Program-made: the position numbers and the translations under genes | Notes under the pieces: model-generated | The model's input: only the letters and a program-made list of their open reading frames with translations | Database searches by the model: none | What the model was told of the DNA's origin: nothing | Part shown: positions 11,701 through 18,474 of the stretch, one piece after another | Position numbering within the stretch: position 1 is the stretch's first letter | Layout: the number at the start of each line of letters is the position of its first letter | Source: Thermoflexus hugenholtzii JAD2 | Lineage (GTDB): Bacteria; Chloroflexota; Anaerolineae; J036; Brachytrichaceae | Reading direction: 5' to 3' | Length of the DNA stretch: 37,966 bases | NCBI GenBank assembly: GCA_945877855.1 | Contig: CAMDWA010000025.1 | Location: 1-37,966, forward strand

Positions 11701-11997
11701 GTCACGCGCCAGCACAATATGAATACCCACCAACTTGCGCAAATTGAGCAACACACGCCGCAAATTGGCTTTGGCCTCGACAGCCGATAAATCGCCCCAA
11801 AACAAACTTGCGAGATGTTCTTGTGAATGGGAATAACCGGTAACAACTAAATAAGCCAACAATGCTTGGGCCGTTGTTGTAACAAATCCAGACAATAATT
11901 TACCGTTCTGCGAAAATTGCAGACCTCCGAGCAGGCGAATGTGCAATGGTGAGGGTGCCACAGTGATAAACGTTGCAGATCGCCTCAAGACGATCAC
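8776..11997 (-). CDS. SARP/BTAD-type transcriptional regulator with NB-ARC ATPase and TPR repeats
   Basis: A cytoplasmic STAND-type regulator of 1073 residues. In order: an OmpR-like winged helix of the SARP type (about residues 18-110, HIRLLGGLQF to LRRVLLNLRKL), a BTAD domain (about 150-285, ending ELGRPPMRETVVLYERIR), an NB-ARC ATPase opening LVGRERELSDL with Walker A GPDGAGKT (about 330) and Walker B ALLILDG (about 405), then winged-helix and tetratricopeptide-like helical repeats (about 650-1000). Such proteins bind DNA and switch through ATP and a sensed partner. The start is a GTG at 11997; another GTG near 11962 (MAPSPLHIRLL) is equally plausible. It lies just upstream of aacS on the same strand, so it may control acetoacetate use or the adhesin beyond. 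Its ligand is unknown. Confidence 0.88.
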   Translation of the reverse strand: MIVLRRSATFITVAPSPLHIRLLGGLQFSQNGKLLSGFVTTTAQALLAYLVVTGYSHSQEHLASLFWGDLSAVEAKANLRRVLLNLRKLVGIHIVLARDSVAFNPSAPYWCDVGQFEHILTQEWVSDIRSKELRPRPTHDSAVSFDPHTVRHHAPHQFAAMIDAVELYQGEFLAGLHIAGSAAFDAWLIKTREHLQQLALAALTKLVLYYGAQGEKGRGLALRYARRILTIDPLSEEAYREVMILLAKGGQHSAALAQYETCCRLLQRELGRPPMRETVVLYERIRAAAIIPRHTLPPSNTLLVGRERELSDLSDYIAMPNCPLIGIVGPDGAGKTRLAVEAGLRCGDQFADGVYFVALSSLNTLNTIITAIAEGVGCVFRGTASPKAQLLRHLGALEALLILDGAEQLLEAANNHGSPLLADLIVHAPGIKILVTAREAFGLAPENTLSLSGLSYPQPNAPCADVTSCVAAYPAIRLFLLAAQRANEDYELYADQLTHVARLCRVLNGLPMAIEIAAAWASVLLVDEMANEMARNLDFLNDQHVNIPILQHVLRAAFEYAWSRLTAEDKSTLRKLSVFRGNFTRDAVEQIVGANRHTLLSLVDRSLVHRDASGRYVLHETLRQFAQEQLRLQPEEGSVTLQRYAEYYSRYVKAREAALTHPSDNAEQSQAAAEIEQEIDNIATSWQIALARKQVSAIDNAYEGLHRFYHLRARFHEGYEMFERAALVAQANGTAGSVLAAALATRQAYFMFRLDRPDEAQIVAQRSLDDLRRLQPQHISQDCAHHKVDQEIIFNTQLLGTLTWGAGDFRAARQLWQQALEQHQKADNHAQVVRAQNNVAVLAIETGDLGHAKALLEQSLHTKRSQNDWGGVAFALENLANVAFLCDDLFEARRMRLEALEIFQSLNDAVGMLRSQTHLGYLAYLLHEYDNALSVLNEALSLARQQRIGFGISQVLCNLSLVHGARGELEECQACLRNALQNSLQHHDPPVKMVIASAAVLAAKQGQAAASAAWGEWAQQQPLANIDIKRRVGLAAERWASYLSPEMIVVAQARGRACTLEQIVDEVMAWLAA

Positions 11998-12061
11998 AAG
12001 ATATCACTGAAAATATCATGAGGCACGGGGATAATCATCCGACCATAGACTGATACGCAGA

Positions 12062-12736
12062 CTACGACTTTAAGGCCGCTTTCTCACGTCGCCGAAAATA
12101 ACGCGCAAAGCCCAAACTGATCATAAACATCACAACACCCAAACCTAAGGTTGTCAGATCAAGCGTCGGTAATTTTTCGCCGAAATTACCTTGTATGCCA
12201 GCCCCAAACAACACAAACGAGATCGTGCCCGGGATCGACCCCACCACCGTAGCAAACAAAAAGCCCTTCCAGTCAATTTTAAGAAAACCAGCCAAATAAC
12301 TCACCAAATCGTAGGGCAAAAAGATAAAACGCATGGTCAGCACGGCCTCAAAACTGTTTCGACGCATCCGATCGGCATAGCGGTTGACCAAAGCCATCGC
12401 CCGTTCGCCCGTGAGCACCCCCTCGCCAAAATATCGCCCAATGGCATAAGCCACCATCGATGAGGCATTGCTGGCGACAATGGTATATAAAACACCCGCC
12501 ACTGGCCCAAACAAATAACCCGCCGCCACGGTTAACAAAGTAGCCGAGAAAAACAAAAGCGGGCGCAACAAATATAACAACAAATAAATCAATGGGCCAA
12601 TCGCGCTGCCCGACATCAGCGCAATCAATTGCTGCACTGTTTGGAGTGGGGTAATATTGTTAACATAACTATAGGAGAAATAGGCCAACAGTAAAATAAC
12701 CCATATCCCCAAGCCAAGGCGTTTTTGTGTGTTCAT
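12062..12736 (-). CDS. TVP38/TMEM64-family membrane protein (DedA-like VTT domain)
   Basis: A 224-residue polytopic inner-membrane protein with an N-terminal hydrophobic helix and several further membrane segments. The central FLPYDLVSYLAGFLKIDWKG followed by GSIPGT is the hallmark of the VTT/SNARE-associated domain shared by TVP38 and DedA proteins. Related proteins are thought to act as lipid scramblases or in membrane homeostasis, but the substrate here cannot be read. The C-terminus is short and basic (RYFRRREKAALKS). ATG 12736 is used; no Shine-Dalgarno site is visible. A family hairpin separates it from the PIG-L gene upstream on the same strand. Confidence 0.82.
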   Translation of the reverse strand: MNTQKRLGLGIWVILLLAYFSYSYVNNITPLQTVQQLIALMSGSAIGPLIYLLLYLLRPLLFFSATLLTVAAGYLFGPVAGVLYTIVASNASSMVAYAIGRYFGEGVLTGERAMALVNRYADRMRRNSFEAVLTMRFIFLPYDLVSYLAGFLKIDWKGFLFATVVGSIPGTISFVLFGAGIQGNFGEKLPTLDLTTLGLGVVMFMISLGFARYFRRREKAALKS

Positions 12737-12771
12737 TGTGTTTTATCAATAACGAGGGGTAAAACAAATTT

Positions 12772-12842
12772 TCGCCAAAATCACTATATCCCCAGCCCTG
12801 TATGGGGCTGGGGATATAGTGATTTCGGCATTACATCTTTTA
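12772..12842. repeat. Intergenic hairpin, GATTTCAC family copy B
   Basis: A 21-bp perfect stem (12778-12798 with 12805-12825) surrounds the loop TGTATG. It is extended outward by GCC/GGC and flanked by ATTTTCGCC on the left and CATTACATCTTTTAG on the right. The inner stem is rich in CCCC/GGGG and unlike other copies. It lies between two minus-strand genes, with the CATCTTTT flank on the side transcribed first. Confidence 0.85.
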
Positions 12843-12876
12843 GAAAACAGCACCGCCAAGGTAGTGGCGATCCCAA

Positions 12877-13752
12877 TTACATCAACCGATCAGAAAGCCG
12901 CTTCGGATCACCCGCCGGATATACCTGTGAATGCCATTCGGTACCTTGGGCGCGGCGAAAGAAAATACGCGCAAACAAGTTGGAACCCCGCCCCGAAGGC
13001 GGTTGCTGGCTACGATGACAGGCCGAGGCCCGAATTTTGACCTCAGCAAAGGCCTTGGTATTCAACTTAACCGTCATCGGTAGTTCCCACGATGCAATTT
13101 TGGCAAGATCAATATCTTTGTTGCGGCCAAATTTACTGGGGTCTTGCCCAAATAACGGCATCACGCGCACCCCAAACTTAATCAACCCACGCGGAAAAAC
13201 AGGGAAAAATAATGCAGGTGCATCGGGATGCGAACCAGTAATGGCAAGTGAAGGATGACGATGAATCGAAGCCCAATTCGTCACATCGATGCGAATTCCC
13301 CATTTCAATTCATAAGCCCGCAACGTTGCATGATGCAATTTGATGTGGTCAGGGTGTCCATAGCCGCCAAATTGATCATGCGTGAGAATGACATTGGGTT
13401 TGAGTTCATCGATTTTGTCAATGATACGTTGCGCCACATCATCGAGCGGGGCCTGAAAAAGCGATTCAGCATGCGCATTATCGGCACTGCCCACCATGCC
13501 AGAATCGCGATAACCGAGAAAATGCACCCCAGCCAACCCCAATTCTTTGGCTGCACACATTAATTCAGCCGTGCGCAATTCGCCAGTGTTGGCATAGCCA
13601 TTCAACAATTCGGTATCCACCGTGCCCGATTCGCCGCGTGTGCCGCATAAATAATGCACAGCCACACCTTCGCTGGCATATTTTGCCAATGTGCCACCCG
13701 GCCCAAATGATTCATCGTCAGGGTGAGCAAGAATTACAAGTAAAGTTTTCAT
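12877..13752 (-). CDS. PIG-L/LmbE-family zinc-dependent N-acetylglucosamine deacetylase
   Basis: A 291-residue enzyme of the family that removes acetyl groups from GlcNAc-linked substrates (GlcNAc-PI, mycothiol and bacillithiol precursors, antibiotics). The zinc-binding AHPDDE motif is at residues 9-14 (LVILAHPDDESFGPGGTLAKY) and the second zinc motif GHPDH is near residue 132. CGTRGESGTVD is the conserved loop after strand two. An unusual insertion with HRHPSLAITGSHPDAPALFFP separates the core from the C-terminus, and the tail is basic (FARIFFRRAQGTEW). The true substrate is not visible; there is no thiol-biosynthesis neighbour. The ATG at 13752 is well placed. Confidence 0.88.
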   Translation of the reverse strand: MKTLLVILAHPDDESFGPGGTLAKYASEGVAVHYLCGTRGESGTVDTELLNGYANTGELRTAELMCAAKELGLAGVHFLGYRDSGMVGSADNAHAESLFQAPLDDVAQRIIDKIDELKPNVILTHDQFGGYGHPDHIKLHHATLRAYELKWGIRIDVTNWASIHRHPSLAITGSHPDAPALFFPVFPRGLIKFGVRVMPLFGQDPSKFGRNKDIDLAKIASWELPMTVKLNTKAFAEVKIRASACHRSQQPPSGRGSNLFARIFFRRAQGTEWHSQVYPAGDPKRLSDRLM

Positions 13753-13769
13753 TTTAGGAATTGGAGATG

Positions 13770-13868
13770 AAGGGTTAAGGATTAAGGATTAGGGATTGAA
13801 ATAACTCATGACTCATAAGTCATGATCACAAGTCGCATTAATCCTTAATCCCCAATCCTTAATCCCCC
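13770..13868. repeat. Imperfect inverted heptamer repeat forming the 3' end of fni
   Basis: The left arm (13770-13798) consists of units like GGATTAA and the right arm (about 13836-13867) of alternating AATCCTT and AATCCCC. Between them lies a short hairpin CATGACT/AGTCATG (13807-13824). The fni stop codon (13845-13847) and its last residues GLRIGD are inside the right arm. AATCCCC is the same circular heptamer as CCCCAAT inside cca. Confidence 0.82.
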
Positions 13869-14873
13869 TGTTTGTAACGCATCAATATTCTTGGCCCCTG
13901 CGCACAGCATCGCCACACGCAGTTGGCCCAAAATCACATTCATTTCTTCGGTTACGGCTTCGGCAGATTGGGTGGCCGCCAACAAAAAGGGGCGAGCGAG
14001 GCCAAATAATGTTGCGCCAAGGGCAAGACACTTGGCCCCATCCACCCCATTCTTTAAACCACCGCTGGCAAAAATAGGCAAATGAGGTGCGGCCTCGCGG
14101 CAATAGCGAATTGAATCGGCAGTGGGGATACCCCAATCCGCAAAGGCCGCGGCGATGCGGCGTTGGGTGCTGGTTTGAGCGCGATACATCTCAACTTGAC
14201 TCCACGATGTGCCCCCCGCACCCGCCACATCAATTGCCGCCACCCCCGCGCTGGCCAAACTTTGGGCAGCCTGCCGCGAAATACCCGCCCCAACTTCTTT
14301 TACAATAATCGGCACCGACAAGGCCCGCGCCAAGGCCTCAATTTTGCCCAACAGCCCGGCCCAATTCACATCGCCTTCGGGCTGCACCGCCTCTTGCAAT
14401 GGGTTAAGGTGCAAAATCAAGGCATCTGCCGCCACCATCTCGACCAAACGCTGACAATCATCGAACGAAAAACCATAATTTAGCTGCACCGCGCCAACAT
14501 TCGCAAACAGCATGACATCGGGCGCAACATCCCGCACGTTAAATGTGTCGATAATTTCAGGGTGGGCAATGGCGGCCCGCATCGACCCAAGCCCCATTGC
14601 GATGCCTTGGGCCTGTGCTGCAATGGCGAGATTGCGGTTAATTTGGGCAGCCTGCGCTGTGCCGCCTGTCATCGATGACACAAACAATGGCGCATTTAAG
14701 CGCCTGCCAAATAACGTCACCGACATGTCAATGGCAGCCATATCAATCTCTGGCAGCGCCTGATGGATAAAATGCAGCCGGTCTAGCCCGCTGCTCAAAC
14801 GCGAAGCGACATCCTCCTCAAGGTTAATTCGGATATGATCGGCTTTGCGCTGTTTTAAGATGGTATCGCCCAC
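13845..14873 (-). CDS. fni: Type 2 isopentenyl-diphosphate delta-isomerase
   Basis: This FMN-dependent enzyme interconverts isopentenyl and dimethylallyl diphosphate for isoprenoid synthesis in the cytoplasm. Its 342 residues match the family. Visible motifs are RKADHI near the start, [10 protein letters not shown] and GLGSMRAA (FMN site), [15 protein letters not shown] with the conserved glutamine and glutamate used for substrate and Mg binding, [16 protein letters not shown] and [19 protein letters not shown]. The start is GTG 14873, with no Shine-Dalgarno site. The final residues GLRIGD and the stop codon lie wholly within a heptanucleotide array, so the native C-terminus seems to have been replaced by repeat sequence. 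The essential motifs are upstream of this and intact. Confidence 0.95.
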   Translation of the reverse strand: MGDTILKQRKADHIRINLEEDVASRLSSGLDRLHFIHQALPEIDMAAIDMSVTLFGRRLNAPLFVSSMTGGTAQAAQINRNLAIAAQAQGIAMGLGSMRAAIAHPEIIDTFNVRDVAPDVMLFANVGAVQLNYGFSFDDCQRLVEMVAADALILHLNPLQEAVQPEGDVNWAGLLGKIEALARALSVPIIVKEVGAGISRQAAQSLASAGVAAIDVAGAGGTSWSQVEMYRAQTSTQRRIAAAFADWGIPTADSIRYCREAAPHLPIFASGGLKNGVDGAKCLALGATLFGLARPFLLAATQSAEAVTEEMNVILGQLRVAMLCAGAKNIDALQTGGLRIGD

Positions 14874-14916
14874 AGGGGAGGTATTGTAAACATTTTCCTG
14901 ATAATGGGGTGAGCAT

Positions 14917-14982
14917 AAACCTCGGAGGTCTCAGCTCGGTTTGACGTTGTGTCCGAAGCTTTCAATAAGACCTCCGAGGTTT
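14917..14982. repeat. 15-bp inverted repeat with nested stem (AAACCTCGGAGGTCT)
   Basis: Perfect 15-bp arms at 14917-14931 and 14968-14982 enclose a second stem AGCTCGG/CCGAAGCT, giving a cruciform-like structure. Each arm is itself nearly palindromic (ACCTCGGAGGT). It lies between the lactone-oxidase-like gene and fni, both on the minus strand. No T-tract follows, so termination is uncertain. Confidence 0.8.
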
Positions 14983-14992
14983 TAATCTGCGA

Positions 14993-16219
14993 TTAAGCAA
15001 ACAATTTGCGGGTATGCGCATTCAAAAATGTGCCTTGCGGGTCAAAACGCCGACGCATGGCGACAAAGTCGTTATAACGTGGGAAAAGCCGATCTAACCG
15101 ATCTGCCGTCATAAAGTGCAATTTACCCCAATGCGGGCGACCTTTAAATTCGGCAAACAGGCTATCACACGCCCGCAAATAATCCCAATAATCAACCCCC
15201 GGCTCACCCGATATCGACACCACCAAGTTATCACGCTGGTAATTGGGGCTGAGCCAAGCCTGATCTGCGCCTACCGTGCGAATTTCGAGCGGGTAAACAC
15301 TTAATGGTAGCCACCGCAACATTAATTTGCGCATCTCGTGCAAAACATCGCGAGTATGTTCAATCGGCAAAAAGTATTCGACCTCGTGAAAATTGGGGTC
15401 ATAATGCATCGGGTAAATACGATAAGACCGATCAACCCGCTCATTGGCTGGCAAATTGGGCAATTGGGTATCGGCAGGCACTTCGTTATACAGCTTCACC
15501 ACACAATCATCAGCGCCCCCATGATCAAGACAATAAAGCTTGGCCGAGGCATCGGTAGGTAGCCAGAAAAACGACAGGTGTCGATATTGGTTAATATACT
15601 CGTCTAGGTGATCAAGCACCGCCGCAAACGGCAAGGTTTCGTAACGGGCGTGCAAGTTATAGGCCGGCGCTACCCGAATCGTCAGCTCAGTCAACATCCC
15701 CAATAACCCAAGCGAAGTTTGTAAGGCCGGTAACACCTCACTATTTTGCTCATCCGAAACCACCACCAAATTCCCCATGCCATCAATCAAACGCGCACCC
15801 ACCAACGTCGCCGAAAAGTTGGTGAAGCGTCGCCCCGAGCCATGGGTAGCGGTAGCAATGGCCCCAGCAATGGCTTGCGTATCAATATCACCCTGATTTG
15901 CCAACGCCAAGCCCTGTTGCCAAAGTGGCTCGGCAAAATCACCGATGGTGGTTTTGGGCAACGCGCTCACATGACGCTTGGCCGCATCAATCTTAGTAAT
16001 CCCGCGCATCGGCTCGGTGTTAAGCAACAAGCCATCGGTCTCTACCACTGGGGTAAATGAATGCCCCGTGCCCGCAGTGCGCACCCCTAACTGATGCTGG
16101 GCGGCATATGAAACCCAATGCTGCACTTCGGCCTCATTATTTGCCGTTATTATTTCACGCGGGGTAAATGATTGATTACCAACCCAGTTGGTCCATTTGG
16201 TTTGATAGTGAGAATTCAT
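14993..16219 (-). CDS. FAD-linked oxidase of the sugar 1,4-lactone oxidase / alditol oxidase family
   Basis: A 408-residue flavoprotein of the vanillyl-alcohol oxidase superfamily. The N-terminal FAD domain has GTGHSF with His53 as the likely covalent flavin attachment site, GDIDTQAIAGAIATATHGSG for FAD binding, and SLGLLGMLTELTIRV at the domain end. The C-terminal HWGKLHF...LFPRYNDFVAMRRRFDPQGTFLN is the D-arabinono-1,4-lactone oxidase signature. Members oxidise sugar lactones or alditols with oxygen or another acceptor. The exact substrate cannot be read. ATG 16219 is used. No pathway neighbours are visible; fni follows after 120 bp containing a large inverted repeat. Confidence 0.88.
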   Translation of the reverse strand: MNSHYQTKWTNWVGNQSFTPREIITANNEAEVQHWVSYAAQHQLGVRTAGTGHSFTPVVETDGLLLNTEPMRGITKIDAAKRHVSALPKTTIGDFAEPLWQQGLALANQGDIDTQAIAGAIATATHGSGRRFTNFSATLVGARLIDGMGNLVVVSDEQNSEVLPALQTSLGLLGMLTELTIRVAPAYNLHARYETLPFAAVLDHLDEYINQYRHLSFFWLPTDASAKLYCLDHGGADDCVVKLYNEVPADTQLPNLPANERVDRSYRIYPMHYDPNFHEVEYFLPIEHTRDVLHEMRKLMLRWLPLSVYPLEIRTVGADQAWLSPNYQRDNLVVSISGEPGVDYWDYLRACDSLFAEFKGRPHWGKLHFMTADRLDRLFPRYNDFVAMRRRFDPQGTFLNAHTRKLFA

Positions 16220-16267
16220 AATTAGCTGCGCGGTATATCATATCACTTAAAAACGCATTAAACCCGT

Positions 16268-16330
16268 TTTGCTATGTCAGCGCAGCTATGGTGAATTCAA
16301 CAGACCACTTTCTTAATATGACAGTATCAA
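16268..16330. repeat. Possible decayed copy of the GATTTCAC hairpin element
   Basis: The left part GTTTTGCTATGTCAGCG resembles GTTTTGCTGATTTCACG of copy C. The right part GTGAATTC...CTTTCTTAATATGACAGTATCAAG resembles the right flank of copy G at about 22 of 29 positions. The central stem is lost. It lies directly upstream of the WecG-like gene. Alignment was by eye only. Confidence 0.35.
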
Positions 16331-16344
16331 GTTGCATCGCAGGT

Positions 16345-16350
16345 TACAAT
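16345..16350 (+). promoter_or_regulatory. Candidate -10 box (TACAAT) for the WecG-like gene
   Basis: TACAAT lies 13 bp before the ATG at 16364, giving a very short or absent leader. No good -35 is found at 16-18 bp, so this is tentative. Confidence 0.35.
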
Positions 16351-16363
16351 CAGGCACTGATCT

Positions 16364-17179
16364 ATGCCCTTTGCCACGCCTGCACTGTATGACCTTGCGA
16401 CTACGCCAGCGATTGACCTTTTGGACGTGCGCATTCACACCCTTGGGGTCGCCGAGTTGGTCAGTGGTATCCGCCACACCATTCAAACCAACCAAAAACG
16501 CCTGATCTCATATGCGAATGTGCATGCCATTAATATGGCGCACGAAGACGCACGCTTTATGCATTTTCTCAACCGCGAGGCTGATATTGTTTTTTGCGAT
16601 GGCTTTGGGGTGAAATGGGGCGCTACTTTACTTGGCCTCAAATTGCCCCATCGCTTTACCCCACCCGATTGGATCCCACAATTATGTGAATTGTGTGTGC
16701 GCAACAACTTCTCGATGTATTTCATCGGCAGCCGTGCTGGCGTAACCCAAAAAGCCGCCGACTTGCTCATTGCCCGAACCGCCGCCGCCTTTCCAGATCT
16801 GCCGCGTTTACGCATTGTGGGCACTGCCAATGGCTATTTCGACAAAACCCCCGGCCACCCAGAGAATGAGGCCGTCATTGCCGACATTAACGCCGCCAAG
16901 CCCGATATTCTAATGGTCGGTTTTGGTATGCCCATGCAAGAATATTGGCTGGCCGACAACTGGCCCAAGTTCAATATTCACATTGCCCTCACCGGCGGGG
17001 CTATTTTTGATTACATTTCGGGCGAAATGCAACGCCCACCCAAATGGATGACCGACAACGGCCTCGAATGGCTGGGTCGCTTGATTGCCGAACCGCGCCG
17101 AATGTGGAAACGCTATCTGATTGGCAACCCACAATTTTTGTCACGTGTTATTGGTCGCCGTCTGCGCCGCTCGATTTAG
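16364..17179 (+). CDS. WecG/TagA/CpsF-family glycosyltransferase (GT26)
   Basis: A 271-residue membrane-associated glycosyltransferase that adds a sugar (ManNAc-type in the characterised members) to a lipid-linked acceptor during surface polysaccharide synthesis. Family marks are NVHAINMAHEDARF, IVFCDGFGVKWGA, FTPPDWIPQL, MYFIGSRAGVTQKAADLL, RIVGTANGYF, PDILMVGFGMPMQEYW and the C-terminal PPKWMTDNGLEWLGRLIAEPRRMWKRY in consecutive blocks. The length is slightly over the usual 240-250. It stands alone on the plus strand between minus-strand genes. The O-antigen ligase-like gene at 24034 could work in the same pathway, but donor and acceptor are not visible. Confidence 0.93.
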   Translation: MPFATPALYDLATTPAIDLLDVRIHTLGVAELVSGIRHTIQTNQKRLISYANVHAINMAHEDARFMHFLNREADIVFCDGFGVKWGATLLGLKLPHRFTPPDWIPQLCELCVRNNFSMYFIGSRAGVTQKAADLLIARTAAAFPDLPRLRIVGTANGYFDKTPGHPENEAVIADINAAKPDILMVGFGMPMQEYWLADNWPKFNIHIALTGGAIFDYISGEMQRPPKWMTDNGLEWLGRLIAEPRRMWKRYLIGNPQFLSRVIGRRLRRSI

Positions 17180-17218
17180 GCTATTTCCCTTTAATGACGA
17201 GACATCAGGTTTACAAAC

Positions 17219-17620
17219 TCAGTTATAAAACCAATTGCCACGAATAAAGATCACGTTATAAACCGCAATTGCAATTGATAACACCGCCAAAATAAGCCCG
17301 GATATAAATCTCAGCGCACTGCCCCCGCGTTTAAAAGTTGGCATCGCGTGTGCCAGTGCCACCGCCATCATGCCCGTAAAAGCATGTTCCATATGAATGC
17401 GCGGGTTAAAACCGCCAACCGTTATTTTGCTAATCAGCACCAGCAGCCCCAGCACAAATTGCACCGTCATTACGCCAGCAAATGCACGCCCAAGCCTTTC
17501 ATCAAGCGCAGCATATTTTGCGCCAGTAATCAGACCCCATGCATATTTAACAACAAGCAAAATGGTCACTAATGCTAATAACCATCGCCAATAGCCATGA
17601 ATAAGTTGAATAATATTCAT
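17219..17620 (-). CDS. Small four-helix membrane protein (cytochrome b561-like hypothetical)
   Basis: About 133 residues from the ATG at 17620 (MNIIQLIHGYWRWLLAL); the frame opens at 17650. Four hydrophobic segments are visible. Conserved-looking polar positions are HGYWRW at the start, DERLGRAF, and RIHMEHAFTGMMAVALAHA, with histidines in helices one and three, as in small b-type cytochrome-like proteins known from Bacteroidota and Chloroflexota. Haem binding is only inference. Its 3' end faces the WecG gene's 3' end, 39 bp away. A family hairpin lies upstream. Confidence 0.6.
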   Translation of the reverse strand: MNIIQLIHGYWRWLLALVTILLVVKYAWGLITGAKYAALDERLGRAFAGVMTVQFVLGLLVLISKITVGGFNPRIHMEHAFTGMMAVALAHAMPTFKRGGSALRFISGLILAVLSIAIAVYNVIFIRGNWFYN

Positions 17621-17733
17621 TTTATTTTTGAATATCCCCGCAATAAACAATGGGAATTAAAACAAATTTTCTTCAAACATCAAATGATAGTGAGTTCGAC
17701 CTTAGAGTAGATTCCAAGTTGATAAAAGGTTTT

Positions 17734-17790
17734 GCTGATTTCACGATTGCGCTCTCAAGCTATGCTTGAGAGCGCAATCGTGAAATCGGC
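17734..17790. repeat. Intergenic hairpin, GATTTCAC family copy C
   Basis: A 27-bp stem (17734-17760 with 17764-17790) with one wobble pair and a 3-nt TAT loop. The outer stem reads GCTGATTTCACG / CGTGAAATCGGC. The right flank CCCTTCATCTTTTAAG matches copies B and G. The inner stem ATTGCGCTCTCAAGC is unique to this copy. It lies between two minus-strand genes. Confidence 0.9.
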
Positions 17791-17820
17791 CCTTCATCTT
17801 TTAAGAATTTGCACTAATGA

Positions 17821-18288
17821 TTAACGTATTTGCAACGCTTCGCGGCTAGCATGAGCCGTTAAATAACTCAGCCATGCGCCAACGCTCAAATCGCCAAATG
17901 AATTGTGGTGAACAGTGACACTTTTAGCAATGCCCCGCTGCTGCAAATTTTGCGCCAATGTCACCGATTCGGCACGGGTTGAGGCAAACAGCTTAACCAA
18001 TTCAGACCAACTTGTTGTTTTCGCCGGGCAATAGCCATCATATTCATCAATGACCAACGGCTCACCCAAAAGCGAGCGCAGCCGATGCTGCCCCCAACGC
18101 TCAATGCCAATAATATGAGCAAGGGTGCTACGGTTTTTATCCGCGTCTGGCTTTTTGGCTAACGTTGTGTTTAACTTCACACCACTATTTTGCAAATCCG
18201 CAATGAGTGCATCGAAAGTCTGTTTGGTTGATGCATTTTCCATGCGGCCCTTTAGAAATTTTAGGAATAATTTTAAGATTGGATTCAT
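17821..18288 (-). CDS. DinB-like four-helix-bundle protein
   Basis: 155 residues with the DinB/YfiT-like layout: LAHIIGIERWGQHRLRSLLGEP in helix two with the first metal-ligand histidine, and WLSYLTAHASREALQIR at the C-terminus where the second and third ligands are expected. The usual H-x3-H is H-x3-E here (HASRE), so metal binding may be altered. Members act as metal-dependent thiol-transfer enzymes or have unknown roles. ATG 18288 is used; an internal ATG at 18243 (MENASTKQTF) is possible because the first 15 residues are basic and hydrophobic. Hairpin copies C and D flank the gene on both sides. Confidence 0.65.
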   Translation of the reverse strand: MNPILKLFLKFLKGRMENASTKQTFDALIADLQNSGVKLNTTLAKKPDADKNRSTLAHIIGIERWGQHRLRSLLGEPLVIDEYDGYCPAKTTSWSELVKLFASTRAESVTLAQNLQQRGIAKSVTVHHNSFGDLSVGAWLSYLTAHASREALQIR

Positions 18289-18407
18289 GATGAGAAATGT
18301 TGTATTGAAAAGAAAAACTTATGACACCTACATGTCACCTCAATAATGAGTAATAAAACTGTTTTTGCCGAAGCCACGATTTAGATCAAATCCCTAAAAG
18401 ATGAAGC

Positions 18408-18466
18408 GCCAATTTCACTATCTATCCCCAAATGCTACGCATTTGGGGATAGATAGTGAAATTGGC
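18408..18466. repeat. Intergenic hairpin, GATTTCAC family copy D (inverted orientation)
   Basis: A perfect 28-bp stem (18408-18435 with 18439-18466) and a TAC loop. The outer stem is GCCAATTTCAC / GTGAAATTGGC. The conserved flank appears as AAAAGATGAAGC on the left, so the element is reversed relative to copies B, C and G although transcription of both neighbours is in the same direction. The inner stem TATCTATCCCCAAATGC is unique to it. Confidence 0.9.
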
Positions 18467-18474
18467 AATTTTTT

